A DNA stretch of 35,806 bases from Polyangiaceae bacterium. Lineage in GTDB: Bacteria > Myxococcota_A > Polyangia > Polyangiales > Polyangiaceae. Both the position numbers and the translations under genes were made by a program. The DNA is taken from assembly GCA_023150915.1 (NCBI GenBank), contig JAKLKA010000071.1, forward strand, positions 1-35,806, given 5' to 3'. This document shows positions 1 to 8,510 of this stretch, in pieces. The stretch's first letter is position 1. The number at the start of each line of letters is the position of its first letter. A model generated the notes under the pieces. The model was not told the origin of the DNA, ran no database searches, and saw nothing but the letters and a program-made list of their open reading frames with translations.

Positions 1-1
1 G

Positions 2-2221
2 CCCCCGGGCATGAAGCTGGAGGAGAAGCGCGCCGACAAGAAGAACAAGGACGGAAAGCCGACGCCCATCGCGATGCGCAGCGACTTCGGCTCGCTGGCG
101 GCGTTCGTGCCCAAGCTGACCACCGACGCCCAGGGCCGCACCGCCACCAGCGTGAAGCTGCCCGACAACCTGACGCGCTATCGCATCATGGCGGTGGTGG
201 CCGCGGGTGAGAACCGCTTCGGCTCGGGCGAGGGCGCCGTCACGGCGCGCCTGCCGCTGATGGTTCGCCCCTCGGCCCCGCGCTTCCTCAACTTCGGCGA
301 TCGCTTCTCGCTGCCGGTGGTGCTGCAGAACCAGACCGCGAGCCCGCTCAGCGTGGACGTGGGCGTGCGCGCCGACAACCTGAAGATCACCGAGCCGCAC
401 GCGCTGCGCGTGAGTGTGCCCGCTCACGACCGCGTCGAGGTGCGCTTCCCCGCGGCGGCCATGTCCGCGGGCACCGCGCGCCTGCAGGTCGGAGCCGCCT
501 CCAGCGCCGGCGACGATGCAGCCGAAATCGAGCTCCCGGTCTGGACCCCGGCCACCACCGAGGCCTTCGCCACCTACGGCCAGCTCGACCAGGGCGCCAT
601 CGCGCAGCCCATCAAGATGCCAAGCGGCGTGTTCAAGGAGTTCGGCAACGTCGAGATCACGACCTCGTCGACGGCGCTTCAGGGGCTGACCGACGCCTTG
701 CTCTATCTGGTGCGCTACCCGTTCGAGTGCAACGAGCAAGTTGCCTCGCGCGTGCTGTCGATCGCGGCGCTGCGCGACGTGCTGGAGGCCTTCGATGCCG
801 AAGGGCTGCCGCCGCCCAAGGTGCTGAACGAGACGGTGAAGGCCGACCTGGAGAAGCTCAAGGGCCGGCAGAGCTACACCGGTGGCTGGGACTACTGGCG
901 GCGCGATCGCCAGCCGGTGCCCTATGTGAGCGTGCACGTGACGCACGCGCTGATCCGGGCAGAGAAGGCCGGCTACGCCGTGCCCCGCGAGATGCGGGAG
1001 TCGGCGCTACGCTTCCTGCGCAACATCCGCAGTCACTTCCCCCACTGGTATCACCCCGACGCGCGCCGGGTGATCGAGGCGTTTGCTCTCAACGTGCGCT
1101 GGATGGCGAAAGACGCGGACCCAACCCGGGCGCGCGGCTTGATCGCCGAGGGCGGCGGCGTGGAGAAGCTGCCGCTGGACGCCCTGGGCTGGCTCTTGCC
1201 GGTGCTGAGCAAGGACGCCGCGTCGAGCAAAGAGGTGGAGCAGATCCGGCGCCACGTGGACAACCGCACCAGCGAGACCGCGGGCAAAGCGCACTTCGTC
1301 ACTCGCTTCGACGAGAGCGACGAACACGTGCTCTTGGCCTCGAACCGCCGGAGCGACGCCATCTTGCTCGAGGCGTTCATCGAAGACCGCCCCGACAGCG
1401 ATCTGATCCCGAAGGTGGTGGGCGGGCTGCTCGGCCACAAGAAGCGCGGGCGCTGGCTCTCGACCCAAGAGAACGCGTTCGTGCTCTTGGCGTTGCACCG
1501 CTACTTCACCACCTACGAGAAGGTCACGCCCAGCTTCACCGCTCGGTCGTGGCTGGGCCCGCGGCTGGCCAGCGAGCACCGCTTCCAGGGTCGCAGCACC
1601 GATCGCAAGCACGTCGACATCCCCCTGGCGATGCTGGCCGAGCTGCCCCAGCCGGCCAGCCTGGTGCTGGCCAAAGAGGGTGACGGGCGGCTCTACTATC
1701 GCCTGGGCCTGCAGTACGCCCCGCAAGACCTGCGGCCGCCGCCGGCAGAGCACGGCTTCTCGGTGAGCCGGCTGTACGAGGGCGCCGAGAAGGCCGACGA
1801 CGTGCGGCGCGACGCCGACGGCACCTGGCGCATCAAGGCCGGGGCGCTGGTGCGGGTGCGCCTGGCGATGGCCGCGCAAGGCCGGCGCTATCACGTGGCG
1901 CTGGTCGATCCGCTGCCAGCGGGGCTCGAGCCCCTGAACCCAGCGCTGGCCACCACCGGGTCCATCCCGGTCGACACCAAGGCCGACGAGAAGTCGAAGA
2001 CGCCCTGGTGGTGGTCGCGGACCTGGTACGAGCACCAGAACCTGCGCGACGAGCGGGTCGAGGCCTTCGCGTCGCTGCTCTATGCCGGGGTCTACGACTA
2101 TACGTACGTCGCGCGCGCCACCACGCCCGGCGACTTCGTGGTGCCGCCCCCCAAGGCAGAAGAGATGTACGACCCCGAAACCTTCGGCCGCGGCGCCGGT
2201 GACCGGGTGATCGTCGAATGA
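2..2221 (+). CDS. Alpha-2-macroglobulin family protein, C-terminal part (5' end outside window)
   Basis: The reading frame is open from the left edge, so this is the C-terminal ~740 residues of a larger protein. About residue 240 (counting from the first in-frame ATG at 11) it has the thioester motif Cys-Asn-Glu-Gln (CxEQ), preceded by LVRYPFE and followed by VASR, in the position expected before the alpha-helical thioester domain. That domain fits the segment from about 200 to 520, followed by a beta-rich receptor-binding-like C-terminus. Family knowledge: bacterial alpha-2-macroglobulins trap attacking proteases covalently in the periplasm. Many have a partner pbpC gene; none is in the window, though it could lie upstream. 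The stop overlaps the next start (ATGA), so the amylase-like lipoprotein gene is translationally coupled. The intact CxEQ suggests a functional, thioester-type member. The family call is confident; target proteases and localisation are inferred. Confidence 0.9.
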   Translation, partial: PPGMKLEEKRADKKNKDGKPTPIAMRSDFGSLAAFVPKLTTDAQGRTATSVKLPDNLTRYRIMAVVAAGENRFGSGEGAVTARLPLMVRPSAPRFLNFGDRFSLPVVLQNQTASPLSVDVGVRADNLKITEPHALRVSVPAHDRVEVRFPAAAMSAGTARLQVGAASSAGDDAAEIELPVWTPATTEAFATYGQLDQGAIAQPIKMPSGVFKEFGNVEITTSSTALQGLTDALLYLVRYPFECNEQVASRVLSIAALRDVLEAFDAEGLPPPKVLNETVKADLEKLKGRQSYTGGWDYWRRDRQPVPYVSVHVTHALIRAEKAGYAVPREMRESALRFLRNIRSHFPHWYHPDARRVIEAFALNVRWMAKDADPTRARGLIAEGGGVEKLPLDALGWLLPVLSKDAASSKEVEQIRRHVDNRTSETAGKAHFVTRFDESDEHVLLASNRRSDAILLEAFIEDRPDSDLIPKVVGGLLGHKKRGRWLSTQENAFVLLALHRYFTTYEKVTPSFTARSWLGPRLASEHRFQGRSTDRKHVDIPLAMLAELPQPASLVLAKEGDGRLYYRLGLQYAPQDLRPPPAEHGFSVSRLYEGAEKADDVRRDADGTWRIKAGALVRVRLAMAAQGRRYHVALVDPLPAGLEPLNPALATTGSIPVDTKADEKSKTPWWWSRTWYEHQNLRDERVEAFASLLYAGVYDYTYVARATTPGDFVVPPPKAEEMYDPETFGRGAGDRVIVE

Positions 2222-3852
2222 GCCGCGTCGCCTTCGCCCTGGCCGCTTGCCTGGCGCTCTCGGGGTGCAGCAGCAGCGACAGCCAGCCCGAGCCCGAGCC
2301 CTTTCCGGAGAAGGACTGGCCGGCAGAGGCGGCCACGCTGCTCGAGGGCAGCGACTGGTATCGGCACGCGGTGTTCTACGAGGTCTACGTGCGCTCGTTC
2401 CAGGACTCGGACGGCGACGGCATCGGGGATCTGAAAGGCCTGACCTCACGCCTGGACTATCTGAAAGAGCTGGGCGTGGATGCGATCTGGCTCATGCCCA
2501 TCATGCCCACGCCGTTCAAGGACTCGGGCTACGACATCTCGGACTACGAGGGCATCAACCCCGACTATGGCAGCATGGCCGACTTCGAGGCGCTCTTGGC
2601 CGCCGCCCATCAGCGGAAGATGCGCGTGATCATGGACCTGGTGCTCAACCACACCAGCGACAGCCACGCGTGGTTCTCCGAGTCGCGCAAAGACAAGACC
2701 AACCCCAAGGCCGACTGGTACGTGTGGTCCGACACGCCCTCGGCGCCGAACAACGGCTGCGGCACCGCCAACCCCACCTTCGGCGACTCGGCCTGGCAGC
2801 TCGATCCGGCGCGCGGGCAATACTATTTCCACCGCTTCTATCCCGAGCAGCCGGATCTCAACTACCAAAGCCCGGCGGTGGTCGATGCCACGCTCGGCGT
2901 GGCGCGTTTCTGGCTCGACAAGGGCGTGGACGGCTTTCGCTGCGACGTGATCGGCCTGCTCTTCGAGTCGGCCAGCGAGTGCGACCTGGTCCCCGAGACG
3001 CGCGACTACATCAAGAAGCTGCGCAAGGTGCTGGACGAGTACCCGGGTCGCGTGATGGTGGCCGAGCCCTCGAAGCTGACCGACGCCAGCGGCTATCTCG
3101 GCAGCGGCAGCGACATGTTCCACATGGCCTTCCACTTCGGCTACGGCTACTTCTGGGGGCTGCCGTTCGCTGCGCAGAACGCGGATGGCATCGTCGACAC
3201 GTTCGAAAAATCGCTGGCCACCTATCCGGCCGGTGCTCAAGACGCGCTGGTGATCGGCTCTCACGACGTGCAGCGCGCGTTCACCGTGGCCCAGGGCGAC
3301 GACACCAAACACCAGCGCGCGGCGCTGATCCAGCTCACCGCCAAGGGCACACCGTTCGTGTATTACGGTGAAGAGCTGGCGCTTCGCCCCGGAAAGCAAG
3401 AAGTGGTGGACCAGCGCGATGCGGCGCGCACGCCCATGCTCTGGGACGGCAGCGCCGGCCACGGCTTCTCGACCGGCCAACCCTGGATCGCCTTTGGCGG
3501 CGGCGCCGACCAGTACAACCTGGAGGCCGAGCAAGGTGACCCCGAGTCGATGTACGCCTTCTATCGCGAGCTCTTCGCTCTGCGCCGCGGGCGCGCGATC
3601 TGGGGCACGGGCGCGATGGAGGTTCTGGAGACCGGGACCCCGACGGTGTTCGCGCTGTACCGCGCCGACGACTTCATGGCTTACGTCGCGGCCGTGAACA
3701 TGAGCGACGAAGCGCAGGTCGCCGAGCTGGTGCGGCCCGAGCTGGGTGCCCGCACGAGCCGCGTGCTGGGCGCGGGCACGCTCACGCTGACCAGCGGCGG
3801 CGCCACGCTGAGCCTGCCGGCCCAGGCCGGCGCGATCTTCCGGGTGAGGTAA
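2218..3852 (+). CDS. GH13 alpha-amylase-family lipoprotein
   Basis: The 544-residue protein begins with a signal peptide ending in a lipobox (LSGC), so it is probably membrane anchored. The catalytic barrel starts near residue 45 (WYRHAVFYEVYVRSF). The GH13 conserved regions are visible: region I DLVLNH (D140, N144, H145), region II GFRCD (nucleophile D243), region III AEP (acid/base E283) and region IV SHD (D350; the usual Asn before His-Asp is Ser). The YYGEEL segment follows. A short beta-sandwich C-domain ends the protein. All three catalytic acids are present, so it should hydrolyse or transfer alpha-glucosidic bonds. The sequence resembles the alpha-amylase/oligo-1,6-glucosidase/trehalose-synthase group but the substrate cannot be assigned. 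The ATG overlaps the upstream alpha-2-macroglobulin stop by 4 bp, implying one transcript. It converges with the minus-strand lipoprotein whose stop is 20 bp away. Confidence 0.92.
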   Translation: MSRVAFALAACLALSGCSSSDSQPEPEPFPEKDWPAEAATLLEGSDWYRHAVFYEVYVRSFQDSDGDGIGDLKGLTSRLDYLKELGVDAIWLMPIMPTPFKDSGYDISDYEGINPDYGSMADFEALLAAAHQRKMRVIMDLVLNHTSDSHAWFSESRKDKTNPKADWYVWSDTPSAPNNGCGTANPTFGDSAWQLDPARGQYYFHRFYPEQPDLNYQSPAVVDATLGVARFWLDKGVDGFRCDVIGLLFESASECDLVPETRDYIKKLRKVLDEYPGRVMVAEPSKLTDASGYLGSGSDMFHMAFHFGYGYFWGLPFAAQNADGIVDTFEKSLATYPAGAQDALVIGSHDVQRAFTVAQGDDTKHQRAALIQLTAKGTPFVYYGEELALRPGKQEVVDQRDAARTPMLWDGSAGHGFSTGQPWIAFGGGADQYNLEAEQGDPESMYAFYRELFALRRGRAIWGTGAMEVLETGTPTVFALYRADDFMAYVAAVNMSDEAQVAELVRPELGARTSRVLGAGTLTLTSGGATLSLPAQAGAIFRVR

Positions 3853-3871
3853 CCGCCCGGCAGCCCCCGCG

Positions 3872-4231
3872 TCAGCCGCCGTCGCCCAGATCGCACGAGC
3901 CCGAGTCGGGCGCGGGGCACGCCCCAAGGTCTTGCGACGTGAGCGCACACGACCAGCTCCCAGAGGTGCAGGTGCAGGTGTAGAACTGCCGGGGCGACTG
4001 CACGTTCAGACACGGGCAGCTCCGCAGGATCAGCTTGCACTCGAGCTCGCCGGGGTCCGGCGTGCACGCGCCAGTGGGCAGCGTGTCAGAGTCCCGCCGC
4101 GCCACGGAATCGGTGGTGGTGTGAACGCAGGGCGTTGGGTTGCCGTTCAGCCCGCTGTCGGTGTCGTCCGAGCTGGGCGAGTCGGTGCCGCAAGCGCAGA
4201 GAAGCAGAGCGAGCCAGATCGTGCGGGGCAT
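3872..4231 (-). CDS. Small Cys-rich lipoprotein, unknown function
   Basis: I start this gene at the ATG at 4231 because a near-perfect Shine-Dalgarno (AAGGAGG) lies 5 nt upstream. Longer in-frame extensions would run through the neighbouring gene. The 119-residue product opens with MPRTIWLALLLCACGTDSP, a signal peptide with a lipobox-type Cys. The mature part has a Ser/Asp-rich linker and then about a dozen cysteines, including CPC and CTC pairs, suggesting a small disulphide-bonded extracellular domain. No family is recognised. The Shine-Dalgarno sits just after the TAA of the upstream lipoprotein gene (10 bp from stop to start), so it is the last gene of a three-gene minus-strand unit beginning at 6203. 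Confidence 0.75.
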   Translation of the reverse strand: MPRTIWLALLLCACGTDSPSSDDTDSGLNGNPTPCVHTTTDSVARRDSDTLPTGACTPDPGELECKLILRSCPCLNVQSPRQFYTCTCTSGSWSCALTSQDLGACPAPDSGSCDLGDGG

Positions 4232-4241
4232 GCCTTCCTCC

Positions 4242-5096
4242 TTACTTCGTGGACGCGTCCGGATAGGTTTGCTGTTCCTCGGGCGTCTTGAATTCGTTTC
4301 CGGCGGAATCGAAGTGGCGGGTAGTGGCAAACCCACCGCTCTTGTAGTTGACGTCGTACGCTGCGCGCGCCCAGAAAGTGCCACGATGAGCGAAGGACGT
4401 GTGCCGAATCACCACCTTGCCGGGGCCGGTCGCGCCCTTGGGTAACTTGTCCGCCACGGTCTGTACCCAGGCTGGGGCTGAAGCCGCGGCCTTCAGGCTC
4501 TCGGCCTCCTGCAACACGGCAGCCGGGATCGGCGGCCAATAGACCGTTTCCGCGACAACGTCGTCGTCCGCGCTGAACCGGGCCCACGCGACTGAATCTG
4601 GGACCGGCGTGCCCGAAATTTGACGACGCAGTACGGTGTACCAGGCAACGAATCGCTCTGCGCGACCTCCCTCCGGACCGCCGCTGAGAAAGTGCTCGGA
4701 GCTCGCACCTACTGCGTCGATCTGGTTCTTGGGGAGGCCGGCCGCAACGAAGTACCCCACCACGCGGGTGTTGTGGCCTTCTGGGCCTCCCGCGGGGGGT
4801 GGTGCTGCCAGGGACGGCGCGTCGGAGTTGGGCGTGGCGAGAACAGCCCCATTGTGCGCGAATGTCGCGAACACCCCCTGCTCGCCGGCGGTCTTCACGA
4901 ACCCAAGCTCTTGCTTCTCGTGAACGCTCCCGCCAGGCTTGAACCGGGACGCGGCGAACGTGTGCTGGTAGCCGGGCGCTTCAGAAAGCACGCCGCGCTG
5001 GACGACATTGGATTGCGAAGGTGACTCATCGGGCGCACCGCCGCCGCACCCCGTTACGACCACGATCAGACACGCCGAGCGAGAGATAGCATTCAT
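4242..5096 (-). CDS. Lipoprotein, unknown function
   Basis: The 284-residue protein starts MNAISRSACLIVVVTGCGGG, with lipobox VTGC. The ATG at 5096 is preceded by an AGAGG Shine-Dalgarno 6 nt away. The mature protein has no cysteines and no recognised domain. It is mixed alpha/beta with an Ala/Pro/Gly segment near residues 90-105. It lies 15 bp downstream of the DUF6345-like gene and 10 bp upstream of the small Cys-rich lipoprotein gene, so the three are probably co-transcribed. A role alongside the secreted caspase-like protein is inference from context only. Confidence 0.8.
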   Translation of the reverse strand: MNAISRSACLIVVVTGCGGGAPDESPSQSNVVQRGVLSEAPGYQHTFAASRFKPGGSVHEKQELGFVKTAGEQGVFATFAHNGAVLATPNSDAPSLAAPPPAGGPEGHNTRVVGYFVAAGLPKNQIDAVGASSEHFLSGGPEGGRAERFVAWYTVLRRQISGTPVPDSVAWARFSADDDVVAETVYWPPIPAAVLQEAESLKAAASAPAWVQTVADKLPKGATGPGKVVIRHTSFAHRGTFWARAAYDVNYKSGGFATTRHFDSAGNEFKTPEEQQTYPDASTK

Positions 5097-5111
5097 TGGT
5101 AGCCTCTGCGT

Positions 5112-6203
5112 TCAGGGCAAATGGTAGGGGTACTGGGCCTGGTTGTAGTTGCAGATTTGTCGACCAGCCCACCAGCCGCTACTCGTTGCGTCGTTGCTGT
5201 CGAGCTTCACGCCGACCCAGCTCTCGGTGTTCACGTACCAGTTTGCCCAGCTCGCGTGCTGGGCCTGGACCCAGTTGCAGCCGCAGCCGTTGATCCCGCC
5301 GCCGCTGCAGTTGGCACCACCCAGGTCAAGCACCACGTAGATCCAGGATCCAGCCACGGACTGCCACTCGTTGGAGGCCCAGCGCGCCGCGAAGGCCGAG
5401 CCCCGATTCGGAACGTCCGCCGTGTCGCCGGTGACGGGCATGATCGTCCCGATCAGGTGAACTCCCGCGAATGCCTGGCTGAGCTGCTGCGGCGCGAACT
5501 GGGGAAGCACTCCGCAACTGACATCCAGGATCGCCATGTTGACTCCACCGTTGGTGCCAGCGCCGGACCATCCACCCGAGGTCGCGCTCTCACCCAGCTT
5601 GACCTGGCCGCCGGTGTAGTTCACATCGTTGTTGTGTGCAGACGATGTGCTGCAGGTGAACGCGCGACGGGGTGTGAAGTAGTGGCACCAGCCTTGTCCG
5701 AGCGGGGGGAATCCCGATCCGGGCGGCCCCTGCTTGCACGATGAAGGCATGGTCGCGCCCGGTGGTGGGCTATTGCACTGCGTGCTGGACGTGCAGAGTG
5801 TCGTGGTCGCTCCGTCACAGACACCATGCCCACTGAAGAACGCGATGCCATCACCGGCCCGATCGAAGTTGTTTGTGTCGTTGTCGAGCGCATTCCCAGT
5901 ACGCTCCGGATCGTACATGTCTCGATCCCAGACGGAAGAGTTCGTGTAGTTTGCGCCAGCGGTCCACCGTCCGTCTCCGGTGATCATCCCGGACCGAAAA
6001 CCGTTGTTGTTTGCTACGCGGTTGTTGAGTGCCCCACCCCAGCCGCACTGGTTTGCCACGTACTGATCGACGGCTTCGGTCGTGATCTTCGTGCCGGCAG
6101 CCGCAGGGCCGCCCGCGGCCACGGCCCCAAGGAGCGACGCTCCCAGCCCCGGGCGCCGCCACCACCGACCAGCTAAGAAACGCACCCGGGTCCGCATCTC
6201 CAT
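5112..6203 (-). CDS. Secreted DUF6345-like protein with caspase-like His-Gly and Cys motifs
   Basis: I start this 363-residue protein at the ATG at 6203 (Shine-Dalgarno-like GGGCGGAG adjacent). An upstream extension would only read antisense to the regulator gene. A signal peptide covers about residues 1-36 (GASLLGAVAAGGPAAA), so the protein is exported. Two motifs stand out: GIAFFSGHG (H126-G127) and AILDVSCGV (C230). Each is a hydrophobic strand ending in His-Gly or Asp-x-Ser-Cys-Gly, the arrangement of clan CD cysteine peptidases (caspase, gingipain and legumain families) and, as I recall, of DUF6345 proteins. The 104-residue His-Cys gap is long and holds a Cys-rich insertion (about 129-185). 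The C-terminal quarter is rich in Trp, Asn and Gly. Whether it is a peptidase is not established. It heads a minus-strand operon with two lipoproteins, divergent from a winged-helix regulator. Confidence 0.72.
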   Translation of the reverse strand: MEMRTRVRFLAGRWWRRPGLGASLLGAVAAGGPAAAGTKITTEAVDQYVANQCGWGGALNNRVANNNGFRSGMITGDGRWTAGANYTNSSVWDRDMYDPERTGNALDNDTNNFDRAGDGIAFFSGHGVCDGATTTLCTSSTQCNSPPPGATMPSSCKQGPPGSGFPPLGQGWCHYFTPRRAFTCSTSSAHNNDVNYTGGQVKLGESATSGGWSGAGTNGGVNMAILDVSCGVLPQFAPQQLSQAFAGVHLIGTIMPVTGDTADVPNRGSAFAARWASNEWQSVAGSWIYVVLDLGGANCSGGGINGCGCNWVQAQHASWANWYVNTESWVGVKLDSNDATSSGWWAGRQICNYNQAQYPYHLP

Positions 6204-6285
6204 CTCCGCCCTTTCTTCGTTCGCCACGGCCGGAGCGACTCGCGACCGCGTTCCCAACTCATACACGCCGCAGACGTCGAGCCGA

Positions 6286-6311
6286 GTTATTTTTGCGTTA
6301 GTTTTTTTCTC
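6286..6311. promoter_or_regulatory. AT-rich tract in divergent promoter region
   Basis: Within the 153-bp gap between the DUF6345-like gene (minus) and the regulator gene (plus) is a stretch with T5 and T7 runs (GTTATTTTTGCG, then GTTTTTTTCTC) in otherwise about 70% GC DNA. Read on the minus strand it is A-tract DNA upstream of the operon start, as in UP elements or bent promoter DNA. No clear -35/-10 pair is visible. Confidence 0.4.
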
Positions 6312-6344
6312 GACCGGCCGCTCGACTCGCGTCGCTCCCGGCGG

Positions 6345-6350
6345 CAGCAT
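6345..6350 (+). promoter_or_regulatory. Candidate -10 box (CAGCAT), leaderless start of the regulator gene
   Basis: CAGCAT ends 6 nt before the ATG at 6357, and no Shine-Dalgarno is present. The spacing matches the TAnnnT boxes found before several other first genes in this window. The call is inference. Confidence 0.35.
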
Positions 6351-6356
6351 CCGGGC

Positions 6357-7121
6357 ATGGCTTCTGGCAACGGGCAGGGTCGCCCGTGGGTGGATCGGAC
6401 GTGCCGGCTCGTGCTGGTCGAATGCGAACCCGACTCTGAGGGTGTCGAGCAGGCCGTGCTCTCCGCGCTGGGGGATCCGAGCGTGACGCGCGCGTTCCCC
6501 GTGGTCGTGCGGCCGTACACGGACGGCATGCTGGAGGACGCGCATGTCGTGGTGGTCGCGCAGCGGGAGGAGGGCGTTTCCCTCTGCGGTCGTGGCGAGC
6601 GAATTGCCGCGGCAGGGTTCCCAGGCCCGCTCGTCGCGGTGTGCGATCGGATGGACGAGGATCTGGCGGTCCGAGGCTACTCCGTGGGTTTCCACGCGTG
6701 GCTCACGTTGCCGCTGAGAGCGCGGGTTTTCGCCGCGCAGATCGAGGCGCTCGCGGCACGCATGATCGGGAACGTCGGGCCCCCTCAGGTCGACGTTTCG
6801 CTTCGCCGTGACCGCCGGCAACTCACGATCGACGGAACGTCCGTTCGCCTGACAGGCCGGGAGTTCGACGTCTTCTGTTACCTGCTCGCGCGGCGCGAGA
6901 TCTGGACCGACTCGGCCAGGATCATCGCGGAGGTCTTCCCGGGGAAGCACGCTCCCAGCTCGGCCGTCCTCCGGGTGCAGATCCACGCCATCCGCCACGC
7001 CCTCGGGCCGGCCCTCGCCTGGGTTCTGGAGGGGGCCGAGGGGAAAGGCTACCGGGTCACGCTCCGCCGCGACTCGACCGCGGCGTTGCGGGGAAGCCCG
7101 CACCCGAGGTACCGGCGCTGA
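6357..7121 (+). CDS. OmpR/PhoB-type winged-helix transcriptional regulator with degenerate receiver
   Basis: The 254-residue protein has a C-terminal OmpR/PhoB-type winged helix (about residues 150-245). LTGREFDVFCYLL is the first helix, SAVLRVQIHAIRHAL the recognition helix, and EGKGYRV the wing. The N-terminal ~130 residues have the strand/helix rhythm of a response-regulator receiver (RLVLVECEPD at the first strand). However, the strand where the phosphoacceptor Asp should end reads HVVVVAQREE, and no conserved Lys is evident, so phosphorylation control is probably lost. It is divergent from the DUF6345-like operon with a 153-bp shared intergenic region and is the obvious candidate to control it. 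It converges with nuoD. The DNA-binding domain is secure; the target is inferred. Confidence 0.85.
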   Translation: MASGNGQGRPWVDRTCRLVLVECEPDSEGVEQAVLSALGDPSVTRAFPVVVRPYTDGMLEDAHVVVVAQREEGVSLCGRGERIAAAGFPGPLVAVCDRMDEDLAVRGYSVGFHAWLTLPLRARVFAAQIEALAARMIGNVGPPQVDVSLRRDRRQLTIDGTSVRLTGREFDVFCYLLARREIWTDSARIIAEVFPGKHAPSSAVLRVQIHAIRHALGPALAWVLEGAEGKGYRVTLRRDSTAALRGSPHPRYRR

Positions 7122-7235
7122 TCCGGGGGCCGCCCGGTGCCGCCCGGGTGTCAGATGCGCGCGGTGTGTGCCGGCGGGTGGTGCGAGCCAGCGCTCTCCA
7201 AGGCATGCGACGGCTGACCCCGCCAGCGCCCTGCC

Positions 7236-8510
7236 TCAGCGATCGACTTCGCCCATGATCGGATCCACGCTGCCCAGGATCACGATCGCGTCGCTGACGC
7301 TGTGCCCCGGCAGCACGTACGGCAAGCAGGCCGCCGCGTGCAGGCTGGGCGGGCGGATCTTCAGGCGATAGGGGCTGGTGCCCTTGTTCACGCCGCCGCC
7401 GATCACCCAGGTGCCGAGCTCGCCCCGCGGGCTCTCGAGGGCGGCATAGGCCTGACCGCCGGCGCTGCGCTCTTGCAGCACGATCTTGATGGGCTTGTGC
7501 CCGCAGATCGGGCCCTCGGGCACGCCGTCGATCAGCGCGCGAACGATCCGGATGCTCTCGCTGATCTCGCGGATGCGAACCAGGGTGCGGGCCTGGCAGT
7601 CCCCGGCCGTCTCGGTCTGCACGCGCACCTCGACCTCGTCGTAAGCGTGGTACGGCGCGTCGCGCCGCATGTCGTAGTCGACGCCAGCGGCGCGCGCCAT
7701 GGGGCCGGTGATGCCCAGCTCGAGGCACAGCTCGCCGTCGACCACACCCACGCCGCGCGTTCGCTTCACGAAGATGCTGTTGTCGGTCATCAGCTCTTCG
7801 TACTCGGGCAGGCGTGACTCGATCACGGCGAGGGCCTGCTTGACCAGCGACGCCCAGCCTTCGGGAATGTCGTGGCGGTTCCCGCCCACGGTGTGCGTGT
7901 TGTAGTGGAAGCGGCAGCCGGTCAGCGCCTCGAACAGGTCGAGGATCAGCTCGCGCTCGCGGAAGCAGTGCAAGAACACCGTCGAGCCGCCGCCCAGGGC
8001 GCCCCCCAGATCGAGCGCGAAGGTGCCGAGCCAGAGCAGGTGGCTGCCAATGCGCTGCAGCTCGGCCACCAGCGTGCGGAGATAGCGCGCGCGCCGCGGC
8101 ACCTCGGCGCCGAGCAGCGCCTCGAACGCCAGGTTGATGGCCTGCTCGTTCATCATCGGCGAGACGTAGTCGTTCTTGTCGACGATGGGCGTGATCTGGG
8201 TGAACGCCAGCTTCTCGCACAGCTTCTCGACGCCCCGGTGCAGGTAGCCGGCGAAGGGCACGGCCTTCACGATGATCTCGCCGTCCAGATACAGCTTCAC
8301 GCGGAAGACGCCGTGGGTGCTGGGGTGCTGGGGCCCCAGGTTCAGCACCATCAGATCCGCTTCGGGATCATAGTCCTCGATGTCCAGGTAAGGATCCGCG
8401 CGCTCGATGGGCGCCACGGCACCGGGGATGAGCCAGGCGGGGCCGGCCTTGGCCGCGGGCTTCTTCGCCGGTTTCTCCGGCGGGGGGTCGACGCTCAGCT
8501 CCACGGTCAT
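7236..8510 (-). CDS. nuoD: NADH-quinone oxidoreductase subunit D
   Basis: The 424-residue protein is the 49-kDa subunit of respiratory complex I, in the peripheral arm at the quinone site. Diagnostic segments are LNLGPQHPSTHGVFR, the RGVEK motif, YVSPMMNEQ, RIGSHLLWLG and, near the end, SVDPIMGEVDR. Length is normal. I use the ATG at 8510, whose A is the last base of the nuoC stop (TGATG), with GGAGG directly upstream. A GTG at 8528 would add six residues. The N-terminal ~40 residues form a Pro/Lys/Ala-rich extension before the conserved core. It is the last gene of nuoABCD here. The 114 bp after its stop, up to the convergent regulator gene, hold no gene and no clear terminator. Confidence 0.97.
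   Translation of the reverse strand: MTVELSVDPPPEKPAKKPAAKAGPAWLIPGAVAPIERADPYLDIEDYDPEADLMVLNLGPQHPSTHGVFRVKLYLDGEIIVKAVPFAGYLHRGVEKLCEKLAFTQITPIVDKNDYVSPMMNEQAINLAFEALLGAEVPRRARYLRTLVAELQRIGSHLLWLGTFALDLGGALGGGSTVFLHCFRERELILDLFEALTGCRFHYNTHTVGGNRHDIPEGWASLVKQALAVIESRLPEYEELMTDNSIFVKRTRGVGVVDGELCLELGITGPMARAAGVDYDMRRDAPYHAYDEVEVRVQTETAGDCQARTLVRIREISESIRIVRALIDGVPEGPICGHKPIKIVLQERSAGGQAYAALESPRGELGTWVIGGGVNKGTSPYRLKIRPPSLHAAACLPYVLPGHSVSDAIVILGSVDPIMGEVDR

Noticed and set aside
1007-2449. Long minus-strand open frame opposite the alpha-2-macroglobulin gene
   Set aside because: Arg/Pro/Ala-rich shadow of the real gene; no start context, no domain, and the plus-strand frame has clear family motifs.
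2446-3948. 500-codon minus frame opposite the amylase
   Set aside because: Antisense to a well-supported GH13 gene; composition is typical of shadow frames in GC-rich DNA.
6204-7103. N-terminal extension of the DUF6345-like protein through the regulator gene
   Set aside because: The added ~300 residues are antisense to a convincing winged-helix gene; the ATG at 6203 has a ribosome site and gives a signal peptide.
7122-7235. Terminator between the regulator gene and nuoD
   Set aside because: GC-rich direct repeats (GCCGCCCGG) are present, but I could not form a convincing stem with a T-tract.
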